Source of the DNA: Synechococcus sp. MEDNS5
Lineage (GTDB): Bacteria; Cyanobacteriota; Cyanobacteriia; PCC-6307; Cyanobiaceae
DNA: 64,000 bases
Assembly (NCBI RefSeq): GCF_014279875.1
Contig: NZ_CP047952.1
Span: 2,356,001 to 2,420,000, forward strand
Direction: 5' to 3'
Numbering within the stretch: the stretch's first letter is position 1; each line of letters begins with the position of its first letter. The translations under genes and the position numbers were made by a program. Of this stretch, positions 50,112 to 60,759 are shown piece by piece. The notes under the pieces are model-generated. The model did not search any database. It had not been told where the DNA came from and saw only the letters and a program-made list of their open reading frames with translations.

Positions 50112-51760
50112 ATCAGGAAACGCTGCTGTTCGATCCTGCCGTTCCGGAACCCGGTGCCCTGCGCACGGTCCTGGCGTTCCCCAGCACATACACGGTGGGA
50201 ATTACCAGCCTTGGTTACCAGATCGTTTGGGCCACGCTGGCCTCGCGATCCGATCTGGATGTGCGCAGGCTGTTCACCGATCAAGGAGATCCCCAGCACC
50301 GCCGCTGCGATCTGTTCGGTCTGTCCCTGAGCTGGGAACTGGATGGCCCTGTGTTGCTGGATCTGCTCGAAGGCCAGAGCATCCCGATCTGGAGCGAACA
50401 GCGAACAGACGCTGACCCGATCGTGTTCGGAGGTGGCCCTGTGTTAACCGCGAACCCCGAACCGTTGGCACCGTTTTTCGATGTGATCCTGCTGGGGGAT
50501 GGGGAGGACCTTCTTCCAGCCTTCATCAACGCCCTGCAGGCGGTACGCAACGCACCACGGGCCGAACGTCTGCGGCACCTGGCGAAGATTCCTGGCATCT
50601 ATGTGCCGGCGCTGTACGCCCCACACTTCGATTCCGAAGGGTTGCTGCAGTCGATCAAGCCGATCGAAGCGGATCTCCCCACCACCGTGGCCAAGCAGAC
50701 CTGGCGCGGCAACACCCTCAGCCACTCCACGGTGATCACCCCCGACGCCGCATGGCCTGACATCCACATGGTGGAAGTGGTGCGCAGCTGCCCTGAGCTC
50801 TGTCGCTTCTGCCTGGCCAGCTATCTCACCCTTCCCTTCCGCACACCCTCGCTGGATGACGGCTTGATCCCCGCAGTCGAACGGGGCCTGATGGCGACCC
50901 GGCGTCTGGGACTTCTGGGGGCTTCCGTGACCCAACATCCTCAGTTCGGTGATCTGCTCGCTTGGCTGAACAACGCTCGCTTCGATGACGTCCGCGTCAG
51001 CGTGAGCTCTGTGCGGGCCGCCACCGTGACCCCCCAACTGGCCTCCAGCCTGGCCAATCGGGGCAGCAAGTCGCTGACCATCGCCATTGAAAGCGGCAGT
51101 GAACGGATGCGACGCGTCGTGAACAAGAAGTTGAGCAGCGAGGAGATCAGCGCTGCTGCACGCCATGCCAAGCAAGGTGGTCTCAGTGCCCTGAAGCTCT
51201 ATGGAATGGTGGGCCTACCCAGCGAGCAGGAGGAGGACGTGGAGGCAACGGCCGATTTACTGCTTCAACTCAAGAAAGCCACACCAGGGCTGCGCTTCAC
51301 CCTCGGTGTGAGCACCTTTGTTCCCAAGGCCCACACGCCGTTCCAATGGCAAGGCGTGCGACCCGAGGCCGACAAACGCTTGAAACGCCTTGGCAAACGG
51401 CTGAAACCGAAAGGCATTGATCTACGACCAGAGAGTTATGGCTGGAGCGTGATCCAGGCGCTCCTGTCGCGAAGTGATCGTCGACTGGCTCCCGTGATCG
51501 TGGCCGTTCGCGGCACACAGGAGAGTCTTGGCGGTTGGAAGAAGGCCTACCGAGCGGCTCGGGCCGGCGAGCTACCCGCGGCCAAAAGCGCCGGTGTGGA
51601 GTTACCTCTGCCGCCAGCCTGGGAGCAGGTGATTCACGAAATCTGGCCAGATGACACCGTGCTTCCCTGGTCGCACCTGCAGGGCCCCCTCCCCCAGGAC
51701 ACCCTGCTCAAGCATCAGCGACAGGCACTGCATCCTGAACCGGCTGAAAACTTGAACTGA
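50108..51760 (+). CDS. radical SAM protein with N-terminal B12-binding-like region, probable CTG start
   Basis: The radical SAM cluster is VRSCPELCRFCLASY (C-x3-C-x2-C), with SLTIAIESGSERMRRVVNKK and KLYGMVGLPSEQEEDV further on, as in the TIGR03960/YgiQ-like group; the substrate is unknown. Recognisable family sequence starts upstream of the first standard start codon (GTG 50195): TVLAFPSTYTVGITSLGYQ. Reading back, the frame reaches CTG at 50108, which overlaps the ClC stop as CTGA, and no ATG, GTG or TTG lies between. With that start the protein is 550 aa; with GTG 50195 it is 521 aa. The 3' end overlaps a convergent gene by 53 bp. Confidence 0.8.
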   Translation: MNQETLLFDPAVPEPGALRTVLAFPSTYTVGITSLGYQIVWATLASRSDLDVRRLFTDQGDPQHRRCDLFGLSLSWELDGPVLLDLLEGQSIPIWSEQRTDADPIVFGGGPVLTANPEPLAPFFDVILLGDGEDLLPAFINALQAVRNAPRAERLRHLAKIPGIYVPALYAPHFDSEGLLQSIKPIEADLPTTVAKQTWRGNTLSHSTVITPDAAWPDIHMVEVVRSCPELCRFCLASYLTLPFRTPSLDDGLIPAVERGLMATRRLGLLGASVTQHPQFGDLLAWLNNARFDDVRVSVSSVRAATVTPQLASSLANRGSKSLTIAIESGSERMRRVVNKKLSSEEISAAARHAKQGGLSALKLYGMVGLPSEQEEDVEATADLLLQLKKATPGLRFTLGVSTFVPKAHTPFQWQGVRPEADKRLKRLGKRLKPKGIDLRPESYGWSVIQALLSRSDRRLAPVIVAVRGTQESLGGWKKAYRAARAGELPAAKSAGVELPLPPAWEQVIHEIWPDDTVLPWSHLQGPLPQDTLLKHQRQALHPEPAENLN

Positions 51761-53012
51761 AGGACGCCCGCAAGCCCGCGAGCAGAATCCAGCCGGCGAT
51801 ATTCAGACGGCTATCGAAGAACGGCAGATCTGTGGCGTGCAGAACCGTCAGCACCAGGGCAGCCGTCCACCAAGCTCGATCAAACAAGCCCAGAGGTCCA
51901 CGGCGCAGACTCACCACCAGCAGCAACAGCACCAGACCCACAACCAACACAGCCGCCGGCACGCCATGGCTGATGGCCAGTTCCAGAGGGAGATTGTGGG
52001 CATGGCCGTGCCACTTACCGGTTCTGAGGGGGTAGATCACAGAAAAGGCCGCGGCACCCCAGCCAAACCAGGGGCGTTCCGCAATCAACTGCAGCGCAAG
52101 TCCCCACTGGCTGAGCCGTGTGGACGCCAAGGCACGCTGACTGGCGTACTGCGTATCGCTGAGACGGGCCCAGATCCCTTCGGGAACGAACGTGCGCGCA
52201 GGATCTTGGATCAGAGGAGGCACCCCTGGCAAAACAGCCACCAGCACGGGTAACAGAGCCAACCCCAGCAGAGGCAGCAGCCAGGGCCAGCTCGGAGGAC
52301 CGAGCACCAGGGGAACAGCGAACACCAGCGCTCCCCAGCCATTGCGCGACTCTGTCAGCACCAGAGACAGCACCACTGCCGCAGCCATGGTCAGAACCAC
52401 CCCGCGGCGCACGCGGTTGAGACCAGGCTGCACCAAAGCCGCCAGCATCAGCGGCCAGACCATCGCCAACCAGGCCGAAGCGATGTTGGCGTAGTCGAAC
52501 AGTCCCGACAAACGTCCCTCGGGGCGGCCACCAGCGGACATAAACCAGATGATCAGTCCACCGAAGATCTGCCAAGGTCCCTGCCAGCCAAACCACAACT
52601 GGCCCAGGCCGGTCACGACCACGGGAACACTCCCTGCAACAAGCCAGAGGCAGCTGCGCCTGCGAGAGGACGGCAGAGTCACATAAGGCTGAAACCCCCA
52701 GAACCCCCAGAAAAAAGGAATCCAGTTGCCCAGGCCAACCCAGGCCAACGGGCCGGAATACGACCGAACACAACCGACCACCATGAACAATCCAGCCAGC
52801 AGCAGGGGGGCATTCCAGGGATCACACCAGAACGGACGCTCCCGACCCAAACTTCCCAGGATCAGAGCTGGAAACAAGAGAAGACCAGCCAGCAGAGCAC
52901 TGGACGGCAGCAAGAACAAACCGAGCTGAAAGCAGCGCCATCCCCAGGTGGATGCCGATGAAGGGCTCTCTCCGTCCAACCAGGCCGAAACCTTGCGCAG
53001 GGAACGGGTCAT
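51708..53012 (-). CDS. O-antigen ligase/polymerase-like membrane protein
   Basis: This 434-aa protein has about 12 hydrophobic helices and the Wzy/WaaL-type periplasmic loop with ERPWFGWGAAAFSVIYPLRTG followed by KWHGHAHNLPLELAISHGVP. The GHAHNLPLEL pattern is typical of the Wzy_C superfamily, which also contains cyanobacterial IctB-like proteins. The glycan substrate is unknown. It is coupled to purU upstream by a 4-bp overlap, although no functional link is evident. Confidence 0.82.
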   Translation of the reverse strand: MTRSLRKVSAWLDGESPSSASTWGWRCFQLGLFLLPSSALLAGLLLFPALILGSLGRERPFWCDPWNAPLLLAGLFMVVGCVRSYSGPLAWVGLGNWIPFFWGFWGFQPYVTLPSSRRRSCLWLVAGSVPVVVTGLGQLWFGWQGPWQIFGGLIIWFMSAGGRPEGRLSGLFDYANIASAWLAMVWPLMLAALVQPGLNRVRRGVVLTMAAAVVLSLVLTESRNGWGALVFAVPLVLGPPSWPWLLPLLGLALLPVLVAVLPGVPPLIQDPARTFVPEGIWARLSDTQYASQRALASTRLSQWGLALQLIAERPWFGWGAAAFSVIYPLRTGKWHGHAHNLPLELAISHGVPAAVLVVGLVLLLLVVSLRRGPLGLFDRAWWTAALVLTVLHATDLPFFDSRLNIAGWILLAGLRASFSSSFQPVQDAVPVADA

Positions 53013-53863
53013 GCGAACACAGCCGTGCGTCCGCGGTAAACCATCACCTGACGACGGAGGTGGAGACGCAAAGCACGGGCCAGGGCCAGCCTTTCGGTGT
53101 CACGCCCTTTTCGAATCAGATCCTCCACCTCATCGCGGTGACTCACCGTGGCGATCGTTTGCTCGATGATCGGACCGTCATCGAGTTCCTCGGTGACGTA
53201 GTGCGCTGTGGCACCGATCAGCTTCACACCGCGCTCCCAGGCCCGGTGATAAGGCTGCGCACCCTTGAAAGCGGGCAAGAACGAGTGGTGAATGTTGATC
53301 ACCTCGGAAAAACGCTCCAGAAACCCCCCGCTCAGCACCTGCATGTACTTGGCGAGCACAGCCAGATCAATTTGATGCTCGTCCAACAGATTAAGAATGG
53401 TGGCCTCCGCTTCTGTCTTGCTGCCTGATGTGACAGGAACGCAGACGAAAGGAACTCCAAAATCAGCGCAGCAGGGTTCCAAGTTCGGATGATTGCTGAT
53501 CACCAAGGGAACCTGCATGGGCAACTCTCCGCTGCGTGCCCGCCAGAGCAGATCGAGCAAACAATGGCTCTGCTTGCTCACCAAAATTGCAACCCGGGGA
53601 TGGTCGTCGGAAAAATGAACCTGGGCGTCACCACGAAGACGCTCCGCCAGGGCTTGCACCGCTAAAGGGATGGCGTCCCTAGGTAAACCGAAACCCTGCA
53701 GATCCCATTCGATCCGGCTCAGAAACAATCCAGCACCAGCGTCGGTGTGGTGGTCCGCATGGCGAATATTGCCGCCGTTCGCTGCCACCCAGCCGGCGAT
53801 GTCACTCACGAGTGCCGGGCGATCAGGACAGATCAGCTGCAGGATGACCGAAGCGGATGACAC
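53009..53863 (-). CDS. purU: formyltetrahydrofolate deformylase
   Basis: PurU hydrolyses 10-formyl-THF to THF and formate. The 284-aa protein has an N-terminal ACT domain (VILQLICPDRPALVSDIAGW) and a C-terminal formyltransferase-type domain with VISNHPNLEPCCADFG, VINIHHSFLPAFKGAQPYH and GATAHYVTEELDDGPIIEQ. Catalytic Asn, His and Asp equivalents are present in those blocks. A possible 58-codon frame overlaps its start. Confidence 0.95.
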   Translation of the reverse strand: MSSASVILQLICPDRPALVSDIAGWVAANGGNIRHADHHTDAGAGLFLSRIEWDLQGFGLPRDAIPLAVQALAERLRGDAQVHFSDDHPRVAILVSKQSHCLLDLLWRARSGELPMQVPLVISNHPNLEPCCADFGVPFVCVPVTSGSKTEAEATILNLLDEHQIDLAVLAKYMQVLSGGFLERFSEVINIHHSFLPAFKGAQPYHRAWERGVKLIGATAHYVTEELDDGPIIEQTIATVSHRDEVEDLIRKGRDTERLALARALRLHLRRQVMVYRGRTAVFA

Positions 53864-54009
53864 ACAAAAGACCGTGACAGACCCCGATTCTGCCCCCGGG
53901 GTGTGGCCTGGCGGATCCTGGCCTGGATGGTGGAGAGACCGAGGCGTTCATAGGCGGCGACCCGGTGGCTGAAGGGGGCGTCGCACTGAAGCGAGAAGCA
54001 CCGACGCAA
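53833..54009 (-). CDS. possible 58-aa protein overlapping the purU start
   Basis: A frame from a TTG at 54009 encodes 58 aa with a protein-like stretch (QCDAPFSHRVAAYERLGLST, then IQARIRQATPRGQ). It ends 31 bp inside purU. No family is recognised, and it could be a remnant of a degraded gene. It was seen only by manual translation. Confidence 0.25.
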   Translation of the reverse strand: MRRCFSLQCDAPFSHRVAAYERLGLSTIQARIRQATPRGQNRGLSRSFVCHPLRSSCS

Positions 54010-54090
54010 CTCTCGTAAGCGAAGTCGTAACGAGTATGAGCTAATTCACTGGAGGCCGCGGTTAAAGTCGCCTCACTTCCTTAAGTTTCC

Positions 54091-54549
54091 ATGCTGAGCG
54101 CCCTGCGTCGCCTTGCTGCGTTCTGCCTCTGTCTCGCTCTCTGCTTCGGCCTGGCCGCCTGCAGTGGCGACGCCAATGGCAAGCCTGCCACCATCAGTCC
54201 CGACGACATGGCGGTGATTCGTCGCCAAGTTGAAGGTTTCACTGCTGCTAAGGAGCGTTTACCTGAACTGGCTCAGCTTGTGAACGAGCGCGACTGGACG
54301 TTCACGCGCAACTTGATCCATGGCCCTATGCAGGAGGTGGGTCGGGAGATGCTCTACATCAATCAGCGACTGCTTCCCCAGGACCGCGCCCAGGCCAATG
54401 ATCTGGCAGCAGCCCTCAAGGAGGCCATGGCCGATCTGGATGAGGCTGCCCGGCTGCAAGACGGTGCTCGCCTCCAGAAGGCCTATGTGGAGGTGGCTAC
54501 CGGCTTCTCCAACTACTCCCAGGTCATCCCTGCCCAGGCTCTGAACTGA
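54091..54549 (+). CDS. psbQ: PsbQ-like photosystem II lipoprotein
   Basis: This 152-aa protein has a signal peptide and lipobox (FGLAAC at about residues 19-24) and a four-helix-type mature part (IRRQVEGFTAAKERLPELAQ, REMLYINQRLLPQDR, ATGFSNYSQVIP). Cyanobacterial PsbQ sits on the lumenal side of photosystem II and stabilises the oxygen-evolving complex. The ATG at 54091 gives a normal signal sequence. Its stop overlaps a CTG that probably starts the next gene. Confidence 0.92.
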   Translation: MLSALRRLAAFCLCLALCFGLAACSGDANGKPATISPDDMAVIRRQVEGFTAAKERLPELAQLVNERDWTFTRNLIHGPMQEVGREMLYINQRLLPQDRAQANDLAAALKEAMADLDEAARLQDGARLQKAYVEVATGFSNYSQVIPAQALN

Positions 54550-55652
54550 CGGCCTCCATCGCCGTCATCGGTGCCGGCATCGTCGGCACCGCCACGTCCT
54601 GGCATCTCAGCCGCCTTGGACATGCAGTATTGCTGCTGGACCCCTGCCTGGCATCAGCAGTTCCGAAGGCATCGAGCCAACGCCGTTTGAACGGGAGCAC
54701 AGCGTCCCTCGGCGTACTCATGGGCCATGCCTTTCGCCGTTCCAGCGGCCGAGGCTGGCGACTGCGCCAGCTGAGCATGGCGCTCTGGCCATCCTGGGTC
54801 TCACAGCTTGACCATCCGACCTCACCGCTCAGCCTGCAGACCCCTCTGGCGCAGCTAGCCGCCAGCGAGGAAGAAGCAGAGCGCATGCGACAGCTCGCGC
54901 AAGCCAGGCAGGGAAGGGGACTGCGCTTTCTCGATGAGCCAGCGTTGCCTCCAGCGCCCACGCCATGGCCGCGACCAGGCCACGGGGCTCTGCTGTCCGA
55001 ACAGGATGGACGGGTGGATCCTCTTGGACTGATGCGCGCCCTCCGGCGGGCTTTCGACGCGCAAGGCGGAACGATGCAGGCGACCACGGCTCAGCGTCTG
55101 GAGCGCTCCGGTGCCGGCTGCGAAGGTCGGTGGCGAGTGATCACGGCCGATGGGGATCCGCTGCGCGTTGATGCCGTGGTGATCTGTTCGGCCCTGGGCA
55201 GTTCGCAATTAATCGAACCTCTGGGACACCACCGACCGATGGGCGCCGTGCTCGGGCAGGTGCTGGATTTGAAACTGCCGAACCCTCAGTCCAGCTGGAA
55301 AGACTGGCCAGCCGTGCTTACCTGCGGCGGCGTCAATCTGATCCCCCACGGCGATCAGCAGCTGTGGTTGGGAGCCACCGTGGAGCCGGGCACGGTGGCG
55401 GATTCCTCCCACGTGTTCGCGATGAAAACGCTGAACAAGCTGGCGCCCCCGTGGTTGAAGGATGCTGAATGCATCGGCCAGTGGCAAGGATTGCGTGCAC
55501 GCCCGCAGGACCGGCCGGCACCGCTTCTGGAGCATTTGGAACCTGGTTTGATACTGGCTTCTGGCCACTACCGCAATGGCGTACTGCTGGCTCCAGCCAG
55601 CGCCGAATGGGTGGGCCAGCAAATTGATTCATCAATCCTTACCGGCTCTTAA
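54546..55652 (+). CDS. FAD-dependent oxidoreductase (DadA/glycine-oxidase type), probable CTG start
   Basis: This is an FAD-binding protein of the D-amino-acid oxidase superfamily. The dinucleotide motif SIAVIGAGIVGTATSWHLSR lies upstream of the first in-frame standard start (TTG 54630), so the true start must be earlier. The only plausible codon is CTG at 54546, overlapping the psbQ stop as CTGA, giving MTASIAVIGAGIVG and 368 aa. Later features are DPLGLMRALRRAF, DAVVICSALGSSQLIEPLG and a C-terminal GHYRNGVLLAPASAEWV. The substrate is unknown. Without the extension the protein would lack its FAD-binding loop. Confidence 0.82.
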   Translation: MTASIAVIGAGIVGTATSWHLSRLGHAVLLLDPCLASAVPKASSQRRLNGSTASLGVLMGHAFRRSSGRGWRLRQLSMALWPSWVSQLDHPTSPLSLQTPLAQLAASEEEAERMRQLAQARQGRGLRFLDEPALPPAPTPWPRPGHGALLSEQDGRVDPLGLMRALRRAFDAQGGTMQATTAQRLERSGAGCEGRWRVITADGDPLRVDAVVICSALGSSQLIEPLGHHRPMGAVLGQVLDLKLPNPQSSWKDWPAVLTCGGVNLIPHGDQQLWLGATVEPGTVADSSHVFAMKTLNKLAPPWLKDAECIGQWQGLRARPQDRPAPLLEHLEPGLILASGHYRNGVLLAPASAEWVGQQIDSSILTGS

Positions 55653-55727
55653 TTCGACGCTGAAAGGGTGTTTATAAGGTCCGAGCGGAGCTCGACCTCC
55701 TGACAAGCCGTTTTCGTCATCGAAATC

Positions 55728-56735
55728 ATGCGTCGTTCTTTTCAAGCCCGAGCGCTCACTACCGTTGCGGGAATCACCGCAGGCATCAGCCTCGCCGCCT
55801 GCTCTTCAGGCGGTGGCGGCGGCGGAGACCAACTCAAGGGCAGCCTGTCTGGAGCTGGCGCCTCATTCCCAGCAGCCATCTACACCCGTTGGTTCCAGGA
55901 ACTGGCTCCCCAGGGCATCCAGGTGAACTACCAGTCGGTTGGCTCCGGCGCCGGTGTGCGTCAGTTCCAAGCCGGCACCGTGGACTTCGGAGCCTCTGAC
56001 GCGCCGATGAAGCCTGAGGACATCGCCAAAGTGCCGCGCGGCGTGCTGCAGATCCCGATGACCGCAGGGGCCATCGCCGTGGCCTACAACCTTCCGGGCT
56101 GCGAACTGAAGCTCACCCAGGAACAACTGGCCGGCATCTTCCTCGGCAAGATCAAGAACTACAGCGAGGTGGGCTGTGATGACAAGGCCATCTCCATTGT
56201 CCGTCGTTCCGATGGCTCCGGCACCACTTACAACTTCACCAAGCACCTCTCAGCCATCAGCGATGCCTGGAAGAACGGTCCCGGAACCGGCAAGTCTGTG
56301 GCCTGGCCCACAGGCGTTGGTGCCAAAGGCAACGAAGGTGTCGCCGCCCAGCTGAATCAGATCGACGGTGGTCTGGGTTACGTGGAAGTGGCCTACGTGA
56401 AAGGGAAGCTGCAGGCCGCTGCCTTGGCTAATGCATCCGGTGAGCAGGTGAAGCCCACCAACGAGAGCGAGAGCACGGCTCTGGCTTCGATCGATCTGGG
56501 TCCCGATCTGATCGGGGGCAATCCCAATCCTCCCAAGGGCTATCCGATCGTGACCTTCACCTGGATCCTTGCTTACAAGGAAGGCAACGCCGACAAGACC
56601 GAGCTTCTGCAAAAGGCCTTCAACTTCATGCTCTCTGAGAAGTCCCAGAGCCAGGCACCGGAACTGGGCTACGTCTCCCTGCCGGCCGAGGTTGTGGAGA
56701 AGTCCAAGGCTGCCGTGGCCCAGATCAGCCAGTGA
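55728..56735 (+). CDS. pstS: phosphate ABC transporter substrate-binding lipoprotein
   Basis: PstS captures phosphate in the periplasm. The 335-aa protein has a signal peptide with lipobox SLAACSS and then a Gly-rich linker. The phosphate-site strands are GAGASFPAAIYTRWF, YQSVGSGAGVRQF, DFGASDAPM and VRRSDGSGTTYNFTKHL. No pst permease genes follow in this window. I could not identify a Pho box in the 75 bp upstream. Confidence 0.95.
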   Translation: MRRSFQARALTTVAGITAGISLAACSSGGGGGGDQLKGSLSGAGASFPAAIYTRWFQELAPQGIQVNYQSVGSGAGVRQFQAGTVDFGASDAPMKPEDIAKVPRGVLQIPMTAGAIAVAYNLPGCELKLTQEQLAGIFLGKIKNYSEVGCDDKAISIVRRSDGSGTTYNFTKHLSAISDAWKNGPGTGKSVAWPTGVGAKGNEGVAAQLNQIDGGLGYVEVAYVKGKLQAAALANASGEQVKPTNESESTALASIDLGPDLIGGNPNPPKGYPIVTFTWILAYKEGNADKTELLQKAFNFMLSEKSQSQAPELGYVSLPAEVVEKSKAAVAQISQ

Positions 56736-56767
56736 TCGCCCAGCGCTGAGGAGCAGGAACCAACAAA

Positions 56768-56789
56768 AAGGGGGCCTTCCGGCCCCCTT
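56768..56789. terminator. rho-independent terminator between pstS and dnaK
   Basis: AAGGGGGCC-TTCC-GGCCCCCTT is a perfect 9-bp stem with a 4-nt loop and an A-run before it. It can terminate both pstS and convergent dnaK. Confidence 0.88.
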
Positions 56790-56812
56790 CCTTATAGATC
56801 ACTTGATTTCAA

Positions 56813-58729
<1,917 letters not shown>

Positions 58730-58852
58730 TCGGTGCCTCCTGACTCCCTTTAGTGACTGATTAGATCCTTTGCATCTTCGTCAGAGGAAACGCCTGCAGG
58801 CGAGGTGTGGTTCCCGAACAGGCAGGCTGGTGGCCAGACACTGAACGGCACC

Positions 58853-59746
58853 ATGATCAGCGGAACCACCGGTCTGATCGGCCTGCTGGGACAACCGGTG
58901 CGTCACTCGCTCTCACCGGCGATGCACAATGCCGCCCTCGAGGCCATGGGGCTTGATTGGCGCTACCTGGCGTTGCCCTGTGCGCAGTCGGATCTGGGCT
59001 CCGTGCTGACAGGCCTCAGAGCCGTGAACTGCCGCGGCCTGAACGTGACCATCCCGCACAAGCAAGCCGTGGCTTCCCACTGCACGGAGCTGAGTGCTCT
59101 GGCCTCTCGTCTCCAGGCCGTGAACACCCTCATCCGAGCCGACAACGGCGGCTGGCACGGCCACAACACGGACGCTGAGGGATTTCTGGCGCCCCTGCAA
59201 AACTGCTCAGAGGCATGGCGAGGCGGCACAGCGATCGTGCTGGGCTGCGGTGGCAGTGCCCGTGCCGTTGTGGCAGGGCTTCAGCAACTGCCTCTGAACG
59301 CCATCCACATCGCCGGACGACGGGAGACAGCTCTGGCCACCTTCCTGAACGATCTGCGCCAACCCGAGGAAGAGGAGCGGGTCCCTCTCGTTGGCATCCC
59401 CCTCGAAGCCAGCCAGATCCGGGAGGTTCTCGCCCAGGCCTGCCTTGTGGTGAACACCACCCCGCTGGGGATGGAGGGGCACCAGGAAGGATGCGCCATG
59501 CCCCTAGATCAGGAGATCTGGAACGATCTCAGACCAAGCACAACCCTCTACGACCTCATTTACACGCCAAGGCCCACGCCCTGGCTGACGCTGGGGGCGG
59601 AACGGGGTTGCCGCACGATCGATGGCCTGGAAATGCTCATCCAACAGGGCGCAGCATCCCTGCGCCGCTGGAGCGGCTGCTCCACGGTGCCGGTGGAGGT
59701 CATGCGCCAGGCGGCTCTCAACAGCCTGGCCTCGACCGCACGCTGA
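58853..59746 (+). CDS. aroE: shikimate dehydrogenase
   Basis: AroE reduces 3-dehydroshikimate with NADPH. The 297-aa protein has the N-terminal substrate domain (GLLGQPVRHSLSPAMHNAA, NVTIPHKQAV with the catalytic Lys, NTDAEGF) and the NADP domain loop VLGCGGSARAVVAGL, plus TTPLGMEG and DGLEMLIQQGAASL. The ATG at 58853 gives the family start; an earlier one at 58805 is too long. Confidence 0.95.
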   Translation: MISGTTGLIGLLGQPVRHSLSPAMHNAALEAMGLDWRYLALPCAQSDLGSVLTGLRAVNCRGLNVTIPHKQAVASHCTELSALASRLQAVNTLIRADNGGWHGHNTDAEGFLAPLQNCSEAWRGGTAIVLGCGGSARAVVAGLQQLPLNAIHIAGRRETALATFLNDLRQPEEEERVPLVGIPLEASQIREVLAQACLVVNTTPLGMEGHQEGCAMPLDQEIWNDLRPSTTLYDLIYTPRPTPWLTLGAERGCRTIDGLEMLIQQGAASLRRWSGCSTVPVEVMRQAALNSLASTAR

Positions 59747-59793
59747 GCCTCTGCATCCCCAGACTTCGGGCCTACGCTCGAACCGTTTGAACC

Positions 59794-60264
59794 GTGGTCA
59801 TGTCCATCCCTTCCTGGCAACGGTTCCTGGGTCTTCTGGCCTACCTCCTTCCTTGGAGCGACGCAATTCCCTTCGGAAGTCACCTGATGGGGCAGTTTCC
59901 TTGGCTGCAATGGCTGACGCTGCCCGCGCTGCCGATCGCTCTCCTGGAGCAGGGAATCCCCTTCGGCAACCTTCTGATCTTCTTCCTGCTGTTCCTGGCC
60001 GTGGTGCGCAACCCGGCTGTGCCTTATTTCATCCGCTTCAACACCCTTCAGGCGTTGCTGGTGGACATCATCGTTGTGCTGCTCGGGTACGCCTTCATGA
60101 TTCTCCTGCAGCCTTTGGGCGGGGGTTTGATGCTGAGAACACTCTCCAGCACAGTGGTGATTGCGGTTCTGGCCGTTGTGATCTTCGCACTGGTGGAATG
60201 CATCCGCGGCCGAGAGCCAGATCTGCCTGGCCTGAGCCAGGCAGTGCGAATGCAGCTTTACTAA
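59794..60264 (+). CDS. Tic20 family membrane protein
   Basis: This 156-aa (GTG start) or 154-aa (ATG 59800) protein has four predicted helices and Tic20-type blocks: RFLGLLAYLLPWSDAIPFG, RNPAVPYFIRFNTLQALLVD and LRTLSSTVVIAVLAVVIFAL. The family is conserved in cyanobacteria and related to a plastid import channel component; its bacterial function is uncertain. Confidence 0.88.
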   Translation: MVMSIPSWQRFLGLLAYLLPWSDAIPFGSHLMGQFPWLQWLTLPALPIALLEQGIPFGNLLIFFLLFLAVVRNPAVPYFIRFNTLQALLVDIIVVLLGYAFMILLQPLGGGLMLRTLSSTVVIAVLAVVIFALVECIRGREPDLPGLSQAVRMQLY

Positions 60265-60302
60265 AGCTGTCAACCCCAAGGGGATAGGCTGTTGGATCCG
60301 TC

Positions 60303-60318
60303 GCTCACCCGGGTGAGC
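60303..60318 (+). promoter_or_regulatory. 16-bp GC-rich palindrome in the rpsF leader
   Basis: GCTCACCCGGGTGAGC is a perfect palindrome 27 bp before the rpsF ATG. It could be a transcription operator or, in RNA, part of a site used by S6 for autoregulation. No known consensus is fully met. Confidence 0.3.
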
Positions 60319-60344
60319 CATCAGTCCCTGTCGGAGCTGTCTCC

Positions 60345-60716
60345 ATGACCCAGCAGCCTTACTACGAAACCATGTACATCCTCCGCCCGGACATTCCGGA
60401 AGAGGAGGTTGAATCCCATCTCACCAAATACCGCGACATCCTGGTGGAAGCGGGAGCCGACGTGCTCGACAACCAGATGCGCGGGAAGCGGCGCCTGGCC
60501 TATCCAATCGCCAAGCACAAAGAAGGCATCTACGTGCAGCTCAGCCACAACGGTGATGGTCAACAGGTTGCCGTGCTCGAAAAAGTGATGCGTCTCAGCG
60601 AAGATGTGATTCGTTATCTCACGGTGAAGCAGGAAGGACCTCTGCCCGCACCGCGCGTCGTACCTGGCACCGAGCCTGCTGCTGCCCAACCAGAACCCGC
60701 TGAAACCTCAGCCTGA
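60345..60716 (+). CDS. rpsF: 30S ribosomal protein S6
   Basis: This 123-aa protein has the S6 fold markers [40 protein letters not shown], and [15 protein letters not shown] Pro/Ala/Glu-rich C-terminal extension of about 20 residues follows, which is common in cyanobacteria. Confidence 0.96.
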   Translation: MTQQPYYETMYILRPDIPEEEVESHLTKYRDILVEAGADVLDNQMRGKRRLAYPIAKHKEGIYVQLSHNGDGQQVAVLEKVMRLSEDVIRYLTVKQEGPLPAPRVVPGTEPAAAQPEPAETSA

Positions 60717-60759
60717 ACAAGGGATTGTGGAAGTCGTGACCGGGCGATAGCGTCCGGTC

